A stretch of 64,000 bases of DNA from CAWFFV01 sp963814985 (GCA_963814985.1 CAWFFV010000018.1:62001-126000); one strand, 5' to 3'. Shown: positions 37,509 to 47,956, counted from the first letter of the stretch. The notes: generated from the letters alone by a model not told the origin. Program-made: numbers and translations.

Positions 37509-37713
37509 AAGAAGTCCCTTCGATGACTAACCAGCTTTTAATGAACGGCTAGCACTGGTGGCTGGACACAGTGCTCCGAACGGCTTCCCCAATGAAATCA
37601 TCCTGGCTTAGTTCATATCTCTATTATACAAAATCTCAAAACCTCAAAACTTACAAAATCCCAAAGTCCACTGTCGCTAACAAGCGAGGCTAATCTGATG
37701 ATGATCGCCCTTC

Positions 37714-39025
37714 TCAAGGCACGATCTTTGCTTCAGGATCGCACTGCTGCGCCAACGTTGGATACGTTTCTGCTTCCGATGCCGTCCTGAGAGCCGCACG
37801 AGAACGAGTTTTAGCGAGAGCCTTCAGGTACTCTCTGATCATCACAGGAAAAAGAAAATGCTCCCTGACATACTCATGAGCTTGCTTGCCGAGTTTATGT
37901 GCCAGGACCCGGTTTCGCAGGAGTTCGAAGTGTATAGCCTGCACAGCTGGGAGTTTCATCGGCGATATAGCCATTATACCCATGGATGATCTGAGTACGT
38001 AAGCCCGTCGCAGAGGTCCCCACTACCGGTTGATATTTCCACATCGCCTCTGTCACTGTAAATCCAAAGCCCTCACGACTCGAACGTTGTAAAATTACAC
38101 TCGAATAGCGCTGAAAGGCATTGACTTGCTGATATTTGATCAGGGTAGGGTCAGAGAGAAGATGAATATCACGATCCCCCCGAGCATATTCTTGCAAGTC
38201 TGCCAGTACCTCCAGTGCGTTGATATCATCTGCGGCTTCCAGAGCACCAACCAGAGCTAGCTGAGCCGATGGAATCTCCGGTTTTACTAATCGATATACA
38301 TCGATTGTCTGCCAGGGATTTTTCCATTTTCCAAAGCGCGACACTTGCGTAATGAGGGGTTGTGCAGGATCAACGCCACACTGAGCCAGGATTTGCTTTC
38401 CCTGTGCTCTGCTGAGGAAGCGGTTTTTATCCCTGAAGGGATCGATTCCCAGCGTGATCACATGGGTCTGCTCTGCTACTAACTCCTGGAAGACCGAAGC
38501 CTCGGAGTTAAACGCACAAACAGCATAGGCATCTAAAAACTGACGAATATATTGCTTGGCATTTTGATTGGGATTCGCCGTATCGATATGGCAAAACCAC
38601 ATCGCAGGTCGCATCCAGGGGAACAAATACGCCAATGGTGCAAGTTGAAAATCATGGACAACATAAAGATCTGCTTGATAGTCTTCGACAGAATGGATCG
38701 TCCGCGCTAATTTGTCTAAGTAAACATGTTGGTCGCTTTCAGCAATATCCCCAGGTTCATTCCCTTGCAAGAGATCAACAAGATGGGCTGTAAAAAGATT
38801 CGACATCTCATCCAATGGAATGACCTTCCACCTATGTTTAATTCCCAGCCCTTCCATGAGAGGTAGCAGTTCTTGAAGGATTTCTGCAACTCCTCCACCC
38901 TGAGCCGTCGTGTTGAGATGCAGAACATTTACTCCTGCAAGCAAATCTGCCAGCTGATAAATCTGAGCAAGCAAATCGCTGTCAACAAAATGGGCATAGC
39001 GCTCTAACTGGCGTAACAGTTCCAT
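37714..39025 (-). CDS. TreT-like GT4 glycosyltransferase (trehalose synthase type; frameshift near 37950)
   Basis: A group 1 glycosyltransferase resembling trehalose-forming TreT. The N-terminal domain has VLHLNTTAQGGGVAEILQELLPLMEGLG, then a DFQLAPLAYL/WFCHIDTANPN region. The C-terminal nucleotide-sugar domain contains ITQVSRFGKWKNPWQTIDVYR and the REGFGFTVTEAMWK E-x7-E motif. The first frame ends at 37895 after HGYNGYIADE. The true ending PAVQAIHFELLRNRVLAHKLGKQAHEYVREHFL is one frame over, to 37714. Trehalose or a related glycoside is a guess from family resemblance. Confidence 0.75.
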
Positions 39026-39190
39026 GTGAGGTCTCCTCAGCTCTACTCAAAAACCACCCTACAACGCTGGTTTTTAAGCTCCTGCTATCTATATATAGTG
39101 GATTGTTCTCACATAACTATCACAGATGTGTCTTCTTCTGTCACAAAGCTCTCTCATTCATATTTTAACGAGAATAGCACTTTGAGGGGG

Positions 39191-39227
39191 AGATGCCGTT
39201 GTAGGGACAGCCCATACAACAGCATCT
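39191..39227. other. Imperfect hairpin between divergent-looking units
   Basis: AGATGC-CGTTGT pairs with ACAAC-AGCATCT around a 13-base loop, between the ABC permease stop and the glycosyltransferase start. On the minus strand it could terminate the glycosyltransferase leader region; no T-run is seen. Confidence 0.35.
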
Positions 39228-39296
39228 CTGCGAAAACCTGACGGACATCCAACCAGCTCGGCCAGTACCAAGAAAGTGGAAATCACGAGGTAATGT

Positions 39297-40100
39297 CTAG
39301 CCTGAGAGTCCCCAACGTTCACGCACCACACGTTCAATCGGGTTGAAAATCAGACTATCAATAGCCACGCCTATGGCGATGATGATCAGCATGATAGCGA
39401 TGACCTGTGAGGTATCATCGAGGTCACGTGCATTATTGAGAAGATTGCCCAGGCTAACAGTATAATAGAGCAACTCCGCCGCCATCAATGAACGCCAGGC
39501 AAAAGACCAGCCTTGCTTCAGCCCTGACAGAATAGCGGGTAGGGCTGCTGGCAGGATCACCTGTGTGGCAAGGGCTATCCCGCGTGCCCCCATATTGCGT
39601 GCAGCTTTCAGGTAGACTGGAGGAGTGTTCTTCACGCCTGCATCTACACCCAGAGTGATTGAGAACAGCGCTCCCATCACAACCACGAAGATGACCGCCT
39701 GCTCACTTAAATGCAACCAGAGGATTGCCAGAGGGAGCCAGCAGATACTTGGGAGTGCTTGCAGACCCAGCACTAACGAACCGAGCGTTTCTTCGACAAT
39801 GCGATTACGCCCGATCAGTATTCCAAGGGTCACTCCGATCACCAGCGAAATGCTGTAGCCAATCACCAGCCGCTGTATGCTTACCAGAATGGCCTGTAGA
39901 AACGAGCCATCCTGAAAACCACTCGCTAACGAATTTATCACGTCTAACGGCCCAGGAAGGGCATAACTGGGCCATATTCCACTGAGGGCAAGTCCATGCC
40001 ACGCGAGGACTAAGACTCCATAGAAAGCCACCCGCCGCAGTATTGTTGCCCATGACCAGCGACCCACAGAGGGTTTTGTGATACTAATGGCTCGCGCCAT
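39297..40100 (-). CDS. ABC importer permease (SsuC/TauC/NrtB type)
   Basis: A 267-residue inner-membrane permease with six helices. Start ATG 40100 has AGGAGG upstream and overlaps the end of the ATPase gene by 17 bases; the longer frame to 40145 is not needed. The EAA-like loop appears as YLKAARNMGARGIALATQVILPAALPAILSGLKQGWSFAWRSLMAAEL, characteristic of sulfonate/taurine/nitrate importers. Third gene of an operon: binding protein, ATPase, permease. Confidence 0.88.
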   Translation of the reverse strand: MARAISITKPSVGRWSWATILRRVAFYGVLVLAWHGLALSGIWPSYALPGPLDVINSLASGFQDGSFLQAILVSIQRLVIGYSISLVIGVTLGILIGRNRIVEETLGSLVLGLQALPSICWLPLAILWLHLSEQAVIFVVVMGALFSITLGVDAGVKNTPPVYLKAARNMGARGIALATQVILPAALPAILSGLKQGWSFAWRSLMAAELLYYTVSLGNLLNNARDLDDTSQVIAIMLIIIAIGVAIDSLIFNPIERVVRERWGLSG

Positions 40101-40944
40101 ACTCGTCCTCCTGTTCCTGTGCTCCCATAGCGCCTCGTAAGACACTTAAAATTTCGGCGGATTGATCCACCAGGAGATGATTCTCTAATGGGCGTGGACG
40201 CGGCAGGTCAATACGGAATTCACGGACGATACGTCCAGGACGAGGTGAGAAAACCACTACACGATCACCAAGAGCCACTGCCTCGCGAACATTGTGTGTT
40301 ACAAAGAGGATGGTTTTGCGCGTTGTCGCCCAGATAGACTCCAGTTCTGCATGGAGGCGATCACGAGTCAGCGCATCTAAAGCTCCAAAGGGTTCATCCA
40401 TCAGAAGCACGGCTGGATCAATGGCTAATGCACGAGCAATTGCGACACGCTGACGCATACCGCCAGAGAGTTGGTGGATATAGCTGCGCTCGAAACCCTT
40501 TAAGTGAACCAATTCAATAAACTTGCGTGCGATAGTGGCACGCTTGCTCGCTGGCATGCCCGCCTGACGCAGACCAAACTCGACATTATGTTGGACATCT
40601 AACCAGGGAAAGAGGGCGGCTTCCTGAAAGAGCAAGACACGATCAGTACCTGGACCATGAACGGGTTGTCCATTGGCTAACACCGTACCACCGCTGGCAT
40701 CTTCGAGTCCCGCAATGATACTGAGTAATGTTGACTTGCCACAGCCGCTTGGTCCAAGGAAACAGACGAATTCTCCGGCTGCAACCTCCAGGTCGACCGG
40801 GGATAACGCCTCTACCTGCCGTCCACGACTGTTAAAGGTCTTCTTGATACCCTCGATACGCAACGAGATACCACCAGGTGGTGGTACCTCATTACTTACA
40901 ATACGTTCGGGGTCCTGTGCATCATCAAGCATTTGCGGATGCAT
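40084..40944 (-). CDS. ABC importer ATPase (SsuB/TauB/NrtD type)
   Basis: A 286-residue ATP-binding subunit. Walker A is GPSGCGKSTL, Q-loop LLFQEAALFPWL, signature LSGGMRQRVAIARAL, Walker B VLLMDEPFGALD and H-loop FVTHNVREA. The N-terminal about 25 residues are an extra polar leader. The substrate class is read from closeness to sulfonate/nitrate transporters and from the binding protein next to it. Confidence 0.9.
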   Translation of the reverse strand: MHPQMLDDAQDPERIVSNEVPPPGGISLRIEGIKKTFNSRGRQVEALSPVDLEVAAGEFVCFLGPSGCGKSTLLSIIAGLEDASGGTVLANGQPVHGPGTDRVLLFQEAALFPWLDVQHNVEFGLRQAGMPASKRATIARKFIELVHLKGFERSYIHQLSGGMRQRVAIARALAIDPAVLLMDEPFGALDALTRDRLHAELESIWATTRKTILFVTHNVREAVALGDRVVVFSPRPGRIVREFRIDLPRPRPLENHLLVDQSAEILSVLRGAMGAQEQEDEYGASH

Positions 40945-40959
40945 GAATTGATTCTCCCT

Positions 40960-42022
40960 CTAAGATCCAGCCACCGGTGGCAGGTTCCTGGCAGCGAGTA
41001 CCGCATTAAGAGGTCCCAGGTCAAAGATGCCACTCAGTTGAGGCTTGCTTTTTCCCAGAAAACCCAGTGCATAGGCATCGTCGGCTGCTGTGAATACCGT
41101 TGGTGCGAGTGGGTCATAGGTGATATCCATGTCTTTAAAGGAGGCATCAAGGGTGGCAGATGCCAATGGTTTACCTGTGAGGCGTTTGATTTCGCTGTTT
41201 ATAATGGTTTTCGCACTCGCAAGATTACTATTGATATACTGGACCGTGTCAACATGGGCTTGCAAAAACTTTGAGACCAGATCAGGATGTTGGGTCAGGA
41301 ACGTGGTGCTGACCACCACGTTGGTCGTCACAAATTTGCTCTCAGGCCACAGGGTGCGCTCATCAAGGAAGATTTGTCCTTTGTCTTCCAGAACAAGTCG
41401 GGAAGCCCATGGTTCAGGCACCCAGGCTCCATCTATCTGTCCCTGCTTAAACAAGGTTAAAATGTCTGGGTTCTGTGCGGGAATAACCTGGACGGTGCCT
41501 CCCTTGTCGGCTGTTTGCAAGCCGTGCTGTCGCAGGTAGTTACGTAATGAAACATCCTGAGTGCCACCCAGTTGAGGAGTGGCAATCTTCTTGCCGCTCA
41601 AATCTTTCGACTGTCTTGATTCCGGCATCTGGACGTACGACGAAGAGTACTCCACCACTGGAGGCACCAGCAATGATACGCAACGCTGCCCCTTTGCTCT
41701 TGACATAGCCATTGACCGCCGGGTTAGGACCCACATAGCCAATATCAATGTCTCCCGCAAAAAGTGCCTCAATAAGTGCCGGGCCTGCATTAAATGTTTT
41801 GATGTCTAACGTCACGTTTGAGCCAAGAGCCTTCTGGAAGGTGCCACGTGCCACACCTACAAGCGCGACGGCATGTGTCAGATTGGGAAAATATCCCAGG
41901 TGGACGGTAACCGGGGCTGTGCTCGCTGATGTACTCGTTGTGCTATTACTTCCACACGCGACAAGGGTCACAAGCATGAAAAGTACAAAGATTGAGGATA
42001 AGTGCTTCAACAACCTCTTCAT
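40960..42022 (-). CDS. ABC substrate-binding lipoprotein (aliphatic sulfonate/nitrate type; frameshift near 41605)
   Basis: The lipoprotein signal ends at LVTLVACGSN. The N-terminal lobe (VTVHLGYFPNLTHAVALVGVARGTFQKAL, GYVGPNPAVNGYVKSKGAALRIIAGASSGG) is in the frame from 42022. It breaks in GIKTVE. The rest (DLSGKKIATPQLGGTQDVSLRNYLRQHGL...DGAWVPEPWASRLV) is in the next frame to 40960. The combined about 350 residues match SsuA-type binding proteins. The operon lies downstream of a leader with strong hairpins. Confidence 0.85.
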
Positions 42023-42368
42023 TAGATAAATCTCCTTGTATGTGGGCTATCTACGCTGACCCCGTGTGGCATCGGCTCTGACTCCACCTGGACATTGGTA
42101 TCTTGTTTGCAACTGTACCATATTTAAATCATTCTTTCAAGTTATTTTTCCGATTACTTTTGCTTATGATATAAATTGTGGTTATTTGATATATTCCATT
42201 TTGCAATGATATCGACAAAGCCAGTCATAATAAATCCGGTCGAAAGAGTGTTTCTTGCAGGTAGACACTCTTTCGACCGGACTCGAAAAAAGGACATACC
42301 GTCTCTGACGGTATAACCTCTACAGCCAGCATACCAGACGTGGCATCTTCAATACACTGAGTATTTGC
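42023..42368. other. Leader/intergenic region with two hairpins
   Basis: About 345 bases without a gene between the kinase-like gene and the ABC binding protein. It holds the hairpins at 42235-42281 and 42297-42315 and an AT-rich segment at 42118-42210 likely to contain the ABC operon promoter. No known riboswitch consensus was recognised. Confidence 0.35.
42235..42281. terminator. 16-17 bp perfect hairpin between the kinase-like gene and the ABC operon
   Basis: CCGGTCGAAAGAGTGT (42236-42251) pairs perfectly with 42265-42280 around a 13-base loop. Both transcription units run on the minus strand, so it probably ends the upstream gene. A second small hairpin (ATACCGTC/GACGGTAT) is at 42297-42315. 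Confidence 0.6.
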
Positions 42369-44023
42369 TCAACACAGATATAAATTGGTTGTGTCGTATT
42401 CACTAGAATGTGCTGCATCATGTTGCTCTTCCTCAGCGTCGAAGGCTTGCCACGCCGCATGCTGGGATTCGTAAAGATCGGGGCGACCATCTGAAGCCAG
42501 GTAAGCTTCTTCCTCAGTGAAAATGGCCTGTTCCCTCTCCATACGTACCTGCCAACGCTGCGTAAGACGCTGGAGCGCAATCTCAGGCGGACACACACAT
42601 TCAACAAAGAGCACATTAGCGCCAGAAGCGACTGCTTCATGGGCAACGGCGAGACGATCTTCCTTGCGTAGAAAGGAGGCATCGAGCAGGGCGGAGCGAC
42701 CTTTGGCAAGAACGGTACTAGCTTCCTTATATAATGAGGCATAGGTACGAGCACTCCACTCAGGGCTATACAATCCCTCGCCAAAAATATCAGCTCTGGG
42801 GAAACTGGGATGAAGTTGGGCCAGATGTTTACGAATCATGTCGGAGGAGAAGAGTGTCCATCCTGATTCACGGTGGAGCTGATAAGCTAATGAGCTTTTG
42901 CCTGTCCCCATCAAGCCACCCAGCATCAATAGTGTGGGTTGCGTGGGACCACTGGCATAGCTCGCTGCCAAAGAGAAGAGGGCAGATGCTTCGCCGCGTG
43001 CCAGTTCACGTTGAGCTTCTGGTACCTCTGGCTCATCGAGTTGAAATGAAAGCACTTTGCCACGAACACAGGCACGATAACAAGTATAGAATGGCAATAA
43101 CTCTTGCAATGCTCTATCGCCAGTCTGCGCTACATAGCTCTCCACAAAGGCTCGCGACAGATCAGCCCTGGCCTGCATCATCCAGTTCCATTGCCAGAAA
43201 GGCCACTTCACTGGCTACATCACCATAGCGAAAACGCTCATTGAACTCGATACAATCCAGAATAGCTAGCTGATGCCCGGCTTTGTCCGGCGTATCAAGG
43301 CTATAGACATGTTGGAGACGTAAATCACCATGACAATCCCGAATATGACCATCCTGTATACGACTGGTGAAGAGGGCTGTACGCTTATCCAGAAAGTGGC
43401 GGATATATCCGACAATCTGCTCATAGATACTTGCATCAAGTGCACGACCAATATAGGGCTGCATCTGTACAAAATTTTCTTCCCAGTTGGTACGTATGAC
43501 TTCCAACGTGCCAAAACTGGCAATCTGTTCATCGGTCTGGCTGTTTGTGTGAAAGGCGGCCACAAGACGGGCAATCTCTTCGAGCAGCGCTGGAGTTGCC
43601 GTTCCTGCACGCACCAGTGCTTCTAGCGTCTCCTCTTCAGGAAGGCGCACCATGACCACTGCATAATCCACAACATGCCCATCATTGAGTGAAGTTCCCG
43701 GCTCAGGTACATTGTCAGGCGACAGTGTTGGACCAAAGCGGACAGTGCCATCAGCGTAGGACAGTACAGGGGCAACACCAAGATAGACCTGTGGCGCAAG
43801 GCGACTATTAAGATGTACCTCCTGTCCACAGAAGTGACGACGTAGCGCAGGCGTAGAATAATCAAAAAAGCCAGTAGTTTTTTGGCTTCTTCAACTTGTA
43901 GGCACGACTCTCCGTCAGTAAAACAGCTGAAGCATGTGTCTGGAGCACAACCACAGGCTGCGTCAAGCCTGAAGGAAACGCTTGTGGACGTGTCAGCTCT
44001 CTCAGTAGTATCGCAAATTCCAA
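42369..44023 (-). CDS. Kinase-like (APH-fold) protein fused to a P-loop ATPase domain (three frameshifts)
   Basis: A two-domain protein of about 550 residues. TTG at 44023 with AAAGGAGAG upstream is the probable start. The N-terminal domain has the aminoglycoside-phosphotransferase pattern (VVMVRLPEEETLEALV, RDCHGDLRLQHVY with catalytic HGD, ILDCIEFNERFRYGD). The C-terminal domain has Walker A GGLMGTGKSSLAYQL and a zeta-toxin/AAA-like layout. Frame breaks lie near 43882 (an A6 run), 43640 and 43175. Similar fusions occur in many bacteria without a known substrate. Confidence 0.75.
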
Positions 44024-44204
44024 GTCGGTCTCTCCTTTCGAATTAAGAACCTGCTCACTAAACAGAGCATGGTCCTGCGTAACGGTGAGGATCAGCCCTT
44101 CCAGTTACAGACCGATGCTCTGATGCTCCTCTAACTCAACAAATATTAGCACAGGTATATATATATCACAAAACAGAGAAAAACGCAAAATACGTGATAT
44201 TGGT

Positions 44205-44233
44205 TTGACTTTTTACCATAAAAAATGTACACT
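44205..44233 (+). promoter_or_regulatory. Sigma70-like promoter candidate
   Basis: TTGACT and TACACT are separated by 17 bases. It lies about 200 bases before the small gene at 44436, so a leader of that length is expected. Confidence 0.4.
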
Positions 44234-44435
44234 TTATAGTAGAAAGTGGATTATTCGATAGAGCCATGTTGGCTATATTGACACATCTATGGAGGAGGGT
44301 AACGCTGTGCTCCATTAGTGACATTTACCGATGTGAAGTGTGAAACAAGTGTGAGGAAAAAGAGTACACGAGAAGGTATATATGGAATGGGCAGCATTCC
44401 GGTAAACAAACGCAATAGTAGTACAGGAGGAGCAT
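44234..44435 (+). other. Leader before the 109-residue gene
   Basis: No gene. It contains GGAGGAGGG at 44290-44299 and the real ribosome binding site ACAGGAGGAG at 44422-44431. The first GGAGGAGGG is followed by a GTG at 44308, but only a short frame. A regulatory leader peptide is possible and not claimed. Confidence 0.3.
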
Positions 44436-44765
44436 ATGCAACTAAATGATAGACTACAAATTTGTCTGCTAGCTCTTGCCAGTCGCTACCCTGATCATAT
44501 TGTGGATATCAACGAGGCAGTGCTTGGAACACAGCCTTTTGAGGCAGCGGGATGGATGGCACAAGACATGATCGAGTTGTTCCAGCAGACAACACCTGAA
44601 CTATTACAAGCCATGGCCCATCTGGTTGTGGACCCGCAAAAGAGTGAGATCTATCTCACTGAGTATTGTAGAATATTGCCAGCGTTTCTGGTTCACTGCC
44701 GAGGGAGGCTTCCTGCTAGAAACGCTCCTCGCAAAGAACTGTCAATTTCTGGTAGAAAGTCTTGA
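44436..44765 (+). CDS. Small protein of unknown function
   Basis: A 109-residue protein with a strong ribosome binding site (AGGAGGAG, 4-5 bases before ATG). The sequence MQLNDRLQICLLALASRYP...WMAQDMIELFQQTTPELLQAMAHLVV is helical, without membrane segments or a metal motif. The last 25 residues are basic. I do not recognise a family. It lies between the kinase-like fusion and the NRPS-linked monooxygenase, oriented against the latter. Confidence 0.5.
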   Translation: MQLNDRLQICLLALASRYPDHIVDINEAVLGTQPFEAAGWMAQDMIELFQQTTPELLQAMAHLVVDPQKSEIYLTEYCRILPAFLVHCRGRLPARNAPRKELSISGRKS

Positions 44766-44908
44766 GGACTCCTGATTAGTGCTAGCATGCAGCCACCTGA
44801 CCAAAGAAACCCGTCACATGTTGCGCCATTTCCCAATGGCAGCGGTGAGACGTGTTTCTTCGTGGCTTGAGTTAAAGACACATGCAATCACCCCTCCTGC
44901 TCTCTTTC

Positions 44909-46144
44909 CTACTCTATCTGTTTGCTATCTCCTGCGGCAAGAAAGGCGGCATCCTCTCCAACGCCGAAGAGAAGAGCTGATTTGTTTTTATATAAGTAAT
45001 GCAATCCCAAAAGGTACAACCCAGGAGAGCCTGTAACCCCACGCTTGTGTTTGGGGTAACCAGTCTCATCAAAAACGGGAAGATGAACCCAGCTATAGTC
45101 TGGTTTGTATCCGATAGCCCACACTACATTGGTAATACCTTGCTCCTTCATATCCAATGTGAAAATGGGTGCTTTCTCCTGCCGTTGCCCCCAATTTACC
45201 TCTTCGAGATCGTCTGCTTCGGGGACTTGTATCCCCGTCATTTGCACATGGCGATCGATGCGCTGCTTGATTGTTGCCGCAAACTCATCTGCTTTATTGA
45301 GACTTTCCGTAAGATTCTGGGCAACCATTACTTTGTTTTCTTGTATAGCCTGTACACGACCCAGGAGCATAACGCCCTCTTTCTCCATCTGGCGAAGGTT
45401 AATGTCACGCCCAGGAGCGATATGAGGATTAGCAGCAAACTTTACTTGTGGTGAAGGGAGCTGATCAACAGTCATGTCAAATATTCCCAGTGTGCTTTGC
45501 CACCATACAATATCGTGACCGCGATATCGTCGTGGTAGTCTTCCACTGTTTGATACAGCTAAATAGACTCTACGCCCACTTCGATTCAATTCTTCGGCGA
45601 TCTGGCAACCTGATTGACCAGAACCAACAACAAGCACATTGCCAGGAGCCAATTCTCGTACATTACGATATTCGCTGGAATGCAAGTGTCGTATTCCAGC
45701 AAATCTCTCTCCTACAAGAGGCAGATCTTTGGGTCGCTGAAATGATCCTGTCGCGATAACGACGTTCTTCGCCTCAAGAGGAGGCATAGTGGTCGTTTCT
45801 ATAATATAGTGATTCTTCCTCTGAGAAACTGATGTTGCACGAACGCCTTGCCGGATTGGTGGCGAGAAGGATGCAGCATATGCTTCTAAATATCGCACAA
45901 CCTCGTCACGCGGCATAAACCCATCAGGGTCTTCTCCCTGATAAACAAATCCAGGTAGGCGAGTCGCCCAATTGGGGGTCACCAGTGCGAATAGATCCCA
46001 TCGTTGACTGCGCCAGGTTTCTCCAATACGTGCCTGTTCGAGGATAATATGCTCTATACCCCGCTGGGATAAGTGGTAGCTCATAGCTAATCCAGCTTGC
46101 CCTCCACCAATGATAACAACGTCAAGAGGAGTCGTTCTATCCAT
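44909..46144 (-). CDS. Class B flavin-dependent monooxygenase (CzcO/FMO-like)
   Basis: A 411-residue FAD/NADPH enzyme. The FAD site is VVIIGGGQAGLAMSYHLSQRG, a second Rossmann motif VLVVGSGQSGCQIAEEL binds NADPH, and a terminal ATG-like region reads VVWAIGYKPDYSWVHL. The FMO-type linker motif FxGxxxHxxxY/F is seen as FAGIRHLHSSEY. It follows the NRPS thioesterase by 59 bases on the same strand, so it is probably a tailoring N-, S- or Baeyer-Villiger oxygenase of that pathway. The substrate is inferred from position only. Confidence 0.85.
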   Translation of the reverse strand: MDRTTPLDVVIIGGGQAGLAMSYHLSQRGIEHIILEQARIGETWRSQRWDLFALVTPNWATRLPGFVYQGEDPDGFMPRDEVVRYLEAYAASFSPPIRQGVRATSVSQRKNHYIIETTTMPPLEAKNVVIATGSFQRPKDLPLVGERFAGIRHLHSSEYRNVRELAPGNVLVVGSGQSGCQIAEELNRSGRRVYLAVSNSGRLPRRYRGHDIVWWQSTLGIFDMTVDQLPSPQVKFAANPHIAPGRDINLRQMEKEGVMLLGRVQAIQENKVMVAQNLTESLNKADEFAATIKQRIDRHVQMTGIQVPEADDLEEVNWGQRQEKAPIFTLDMKEQGITNVVWAIGYKPDYSWVHLPVFDETGYPKHKRGVTGSPGLYLLGLHYLYKNKSALLFGVGEDAAFLAAGDSKQIE

Positions 46145-46203
46145 GTTTGTTCGTTCTTTCTCTTATTGTTAGCAATACTACAATGTTTCTTCTTTTGTCT
46201 TCC

Positions 46204-46767
46204 CTAATGCGTAACCATCTGTGCCTCTTCAAGACACCACTTCAAGCGACCAGCGAGATGTTTGACATATGGCTGGGTGATTATGGTGTAATGGTTTCCA
46301 GGAACAGGAAAAACGTTCAAGGCACTCCCAATCAGCTTTCCCCAACCCAATGTTTGATCGCTGGCATGCTCCGCAAGTGTTTCATTTGCGGCTAATAACA
46401 CGGTATGATAGGGATATGCTTGTGGCACATAACTCCATAGGGCTTGCGCATTTGCTTGAAATACTTGCACCAGTTGATATAAGTATACAATATCTGCTTC
46501 TTGCGGTAATACTTGTTCTGCCCTAGCCTGTTCCAGGACAAAGGAGAGCCGTTGATCTGGTGCCAATGTTCGCAGGTCTTCGCTGGCGATCATCAAACTC
46601 TTTCCGCTGCTTCCCCCCAGGTCTTTGGCGAACCAGGCGAGCAGATGTGCATCATCCAGTGGAGTTGCTGAGTACGCAACGTCACTATCCATTAGCACGA
46701 CCAGAGCGACCTCCTTCCCCTCTTCTCTCCATTGTTGTGCCATTTCAAGGGCCACCGTGCCTCCCAT
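46204..46767 (-). CDS. NRPS thioesterase domain, C-terminal part
   Basis: Type I thioesterase that releases the product. The frame change falls inside the nucleophile elbow: LGGWSMGGTVALEMAQQ is read across 46790-46740, with Ser in GWSMG. This fragment then runs through ALVVLMDSDVA, the lid helices and the catalytic histidine in PGNHYTIITQPYVKHLA. All three catalytic positions appear present once the shift is corrected. The gene's stop is 59 bases before the monooxygenase start. Confidence 0.85.
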   Translation of the reverse strand: MGGTVALEMAQQWREEGKEVALVVLMDSDVAYSATPLDDAHLLAWFAKDLGGSSGKSLMIASEDLRTLAPDQRLSFVLEQARAEQVLPQEADIVYLYQLVQVFQANAQALWSYVPQAYPYHTVLLAANETLAEHASDQTLGWGKLIGSALNVFPVPGNHYTIITQPYVKHLAGRLKWCLEEAQMVTH

Positions 46768-47956
46768 GGACCATCCACCTAAGAGGTATGGGTCCCGTTG
46801 GCTGTACAGTTCGTATCACCGCTCGATAAGATGCTGCTAGTCCTGATAGGCTGGCCAATGGTTCGTCATCTCCATCCAATCCAGCAGCCTGAAGAGCATA
46901 AAATGGTTGATCGATGCCCAGTTGTCGCGATAATTCAGCATAACAGAGAACATTCCCGCCTACAGGATGAATACAGAAGAAGGGCGGTTTTGTTCCCTTG
47001 GGCTGAATGGTAACCAGTGAAGACCAGTGGTACTGCGACCGTAGAGCGGGTTGACGTAGTATATCGGCCAGTTGAGCTATGGTCGCCCGCTCGAAGAGAT
47101 GCAAAAGTGAGAGATCTTGTGTAAATTGCTGGCGAATCCGTCCCATCAAACGGAGGGCCGAGAGAGAATTCCCGCCAAGCTCAAAGAAGTTGTCGGTCAC
47201 TCCAATCGGGTGCTTCCCCAGGATGGTTTCCCACAGTTCTGCCAGTTGCCATTCCAGGACATCTCGTGGTGAAACAAAGTTGCTCTGTTGTATCGATGCC
47301 GGCTTACCCAATTGAGACAGAGCCTTGCGATCCACTTTGCCATTGGCAGTGAACGGCAGAGTTTCGATGACGACCATTGCTGATGGCACCATATATCCAG
47401 GGAGTTTTTTCCTGATAAAAGCGCGTAGTTCGTGAGTATCGAGTGCCTGTTCTTTATGGGGAACAACATAGGCAACAAGGCTTTTCTCGCCTTGCCCATT
47501 GTTCTCAACAGCCACAACTACTTCACGCACTGCTGGATGGTGGAGGAGTGCATGCTCGATCTCTCCCAGCTCGATGCGATAGCCTTGAATTTTGACCTGA
47601 AAATCTTCTCTCCCAAGGAACTCAATCGTTCCATCTGGAAGGTAGCGACCAAGGTCTCCTGTATAATAGAGCCGTTCACCTGTGCGGGGATGCTTTATGA
47701 AACTGGTATTCGTTTTCGCTTCATCATGCCAATATCCTCTGGCCAGTCCCGTTCCTCCAATATAGAGCCTCCCAGGTACCCAGGCAGATCGATGGTTAAG
47801 ATCTCCATCAAAAACATACACCTGTTGGTTAGCCAATGGTAAACCATAGGGCACGCTCTTCCAGTTCTCATCAATGGTCTCTATAGGATAGAAGATCGAC
47901 CAGATCGAGGCTTCAGTAGCCCCTCCAAGGCTTATGACTTGCACATCTCCGAGCAT
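46745..47956 (-). CDS. NRPS module 2: A domain C-terminal part, PCP, TE N-terminal part
   Basis: Starts at VISLGGATEASIWSIF (A5 region; L and I-W are specificity positions). It includes YYTGDLGRYLPDGTIEFLGREDFQVKIQGYRIELGEIE (A7-A8) and the A10 lysine in TANGKVDRKAL. The PCP has the phosphopantetheine serine in FFELGGNSLSALRL. The TE starts at PPFFCIHPVGGNVLCYAELSRQLG. The frame ends early at the TE nucleophile elbow. The DFQVKIQGYRIELGEIE form of A8 is typical of cysteine-activating domains paired with Cy domains. Confidence 0.88.
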   Translation of the reverse strand: MLGDVQVISLGGATEASIWSIFYPIETIDENWKSVPYGLPLANQQVYVFDGDLNHRSAWVPGRLYIGGTGLARGYWHDEAKTNTSFIKHPRTGERLYYTGDLGRYLPDGTIEFLGREDFQVKIQGYRIELGEIEHALLHHPAVREVVVAVENNGQGEKSLVAYVVPHKEQALDTHELRAFIRKKLPGYMVPSAMVVIETLPFTANGKVDRKALSQLGKPASIQQSNFVSPRDVLEWQLAELWETILGKHPIGVTDNFFELGGNSLSALRLMGRIRQQFTQDLSLLHLFERATIAQLADILRQPALRSQYHWSSLVTIQPKGTKPPFFCIHPVGGNVLCYAELSRQLGIDQPFYALQAAGLDGDDEPLASLSGLAASYRAVIRTVQPTGPIPLRWMVHGRHGGP

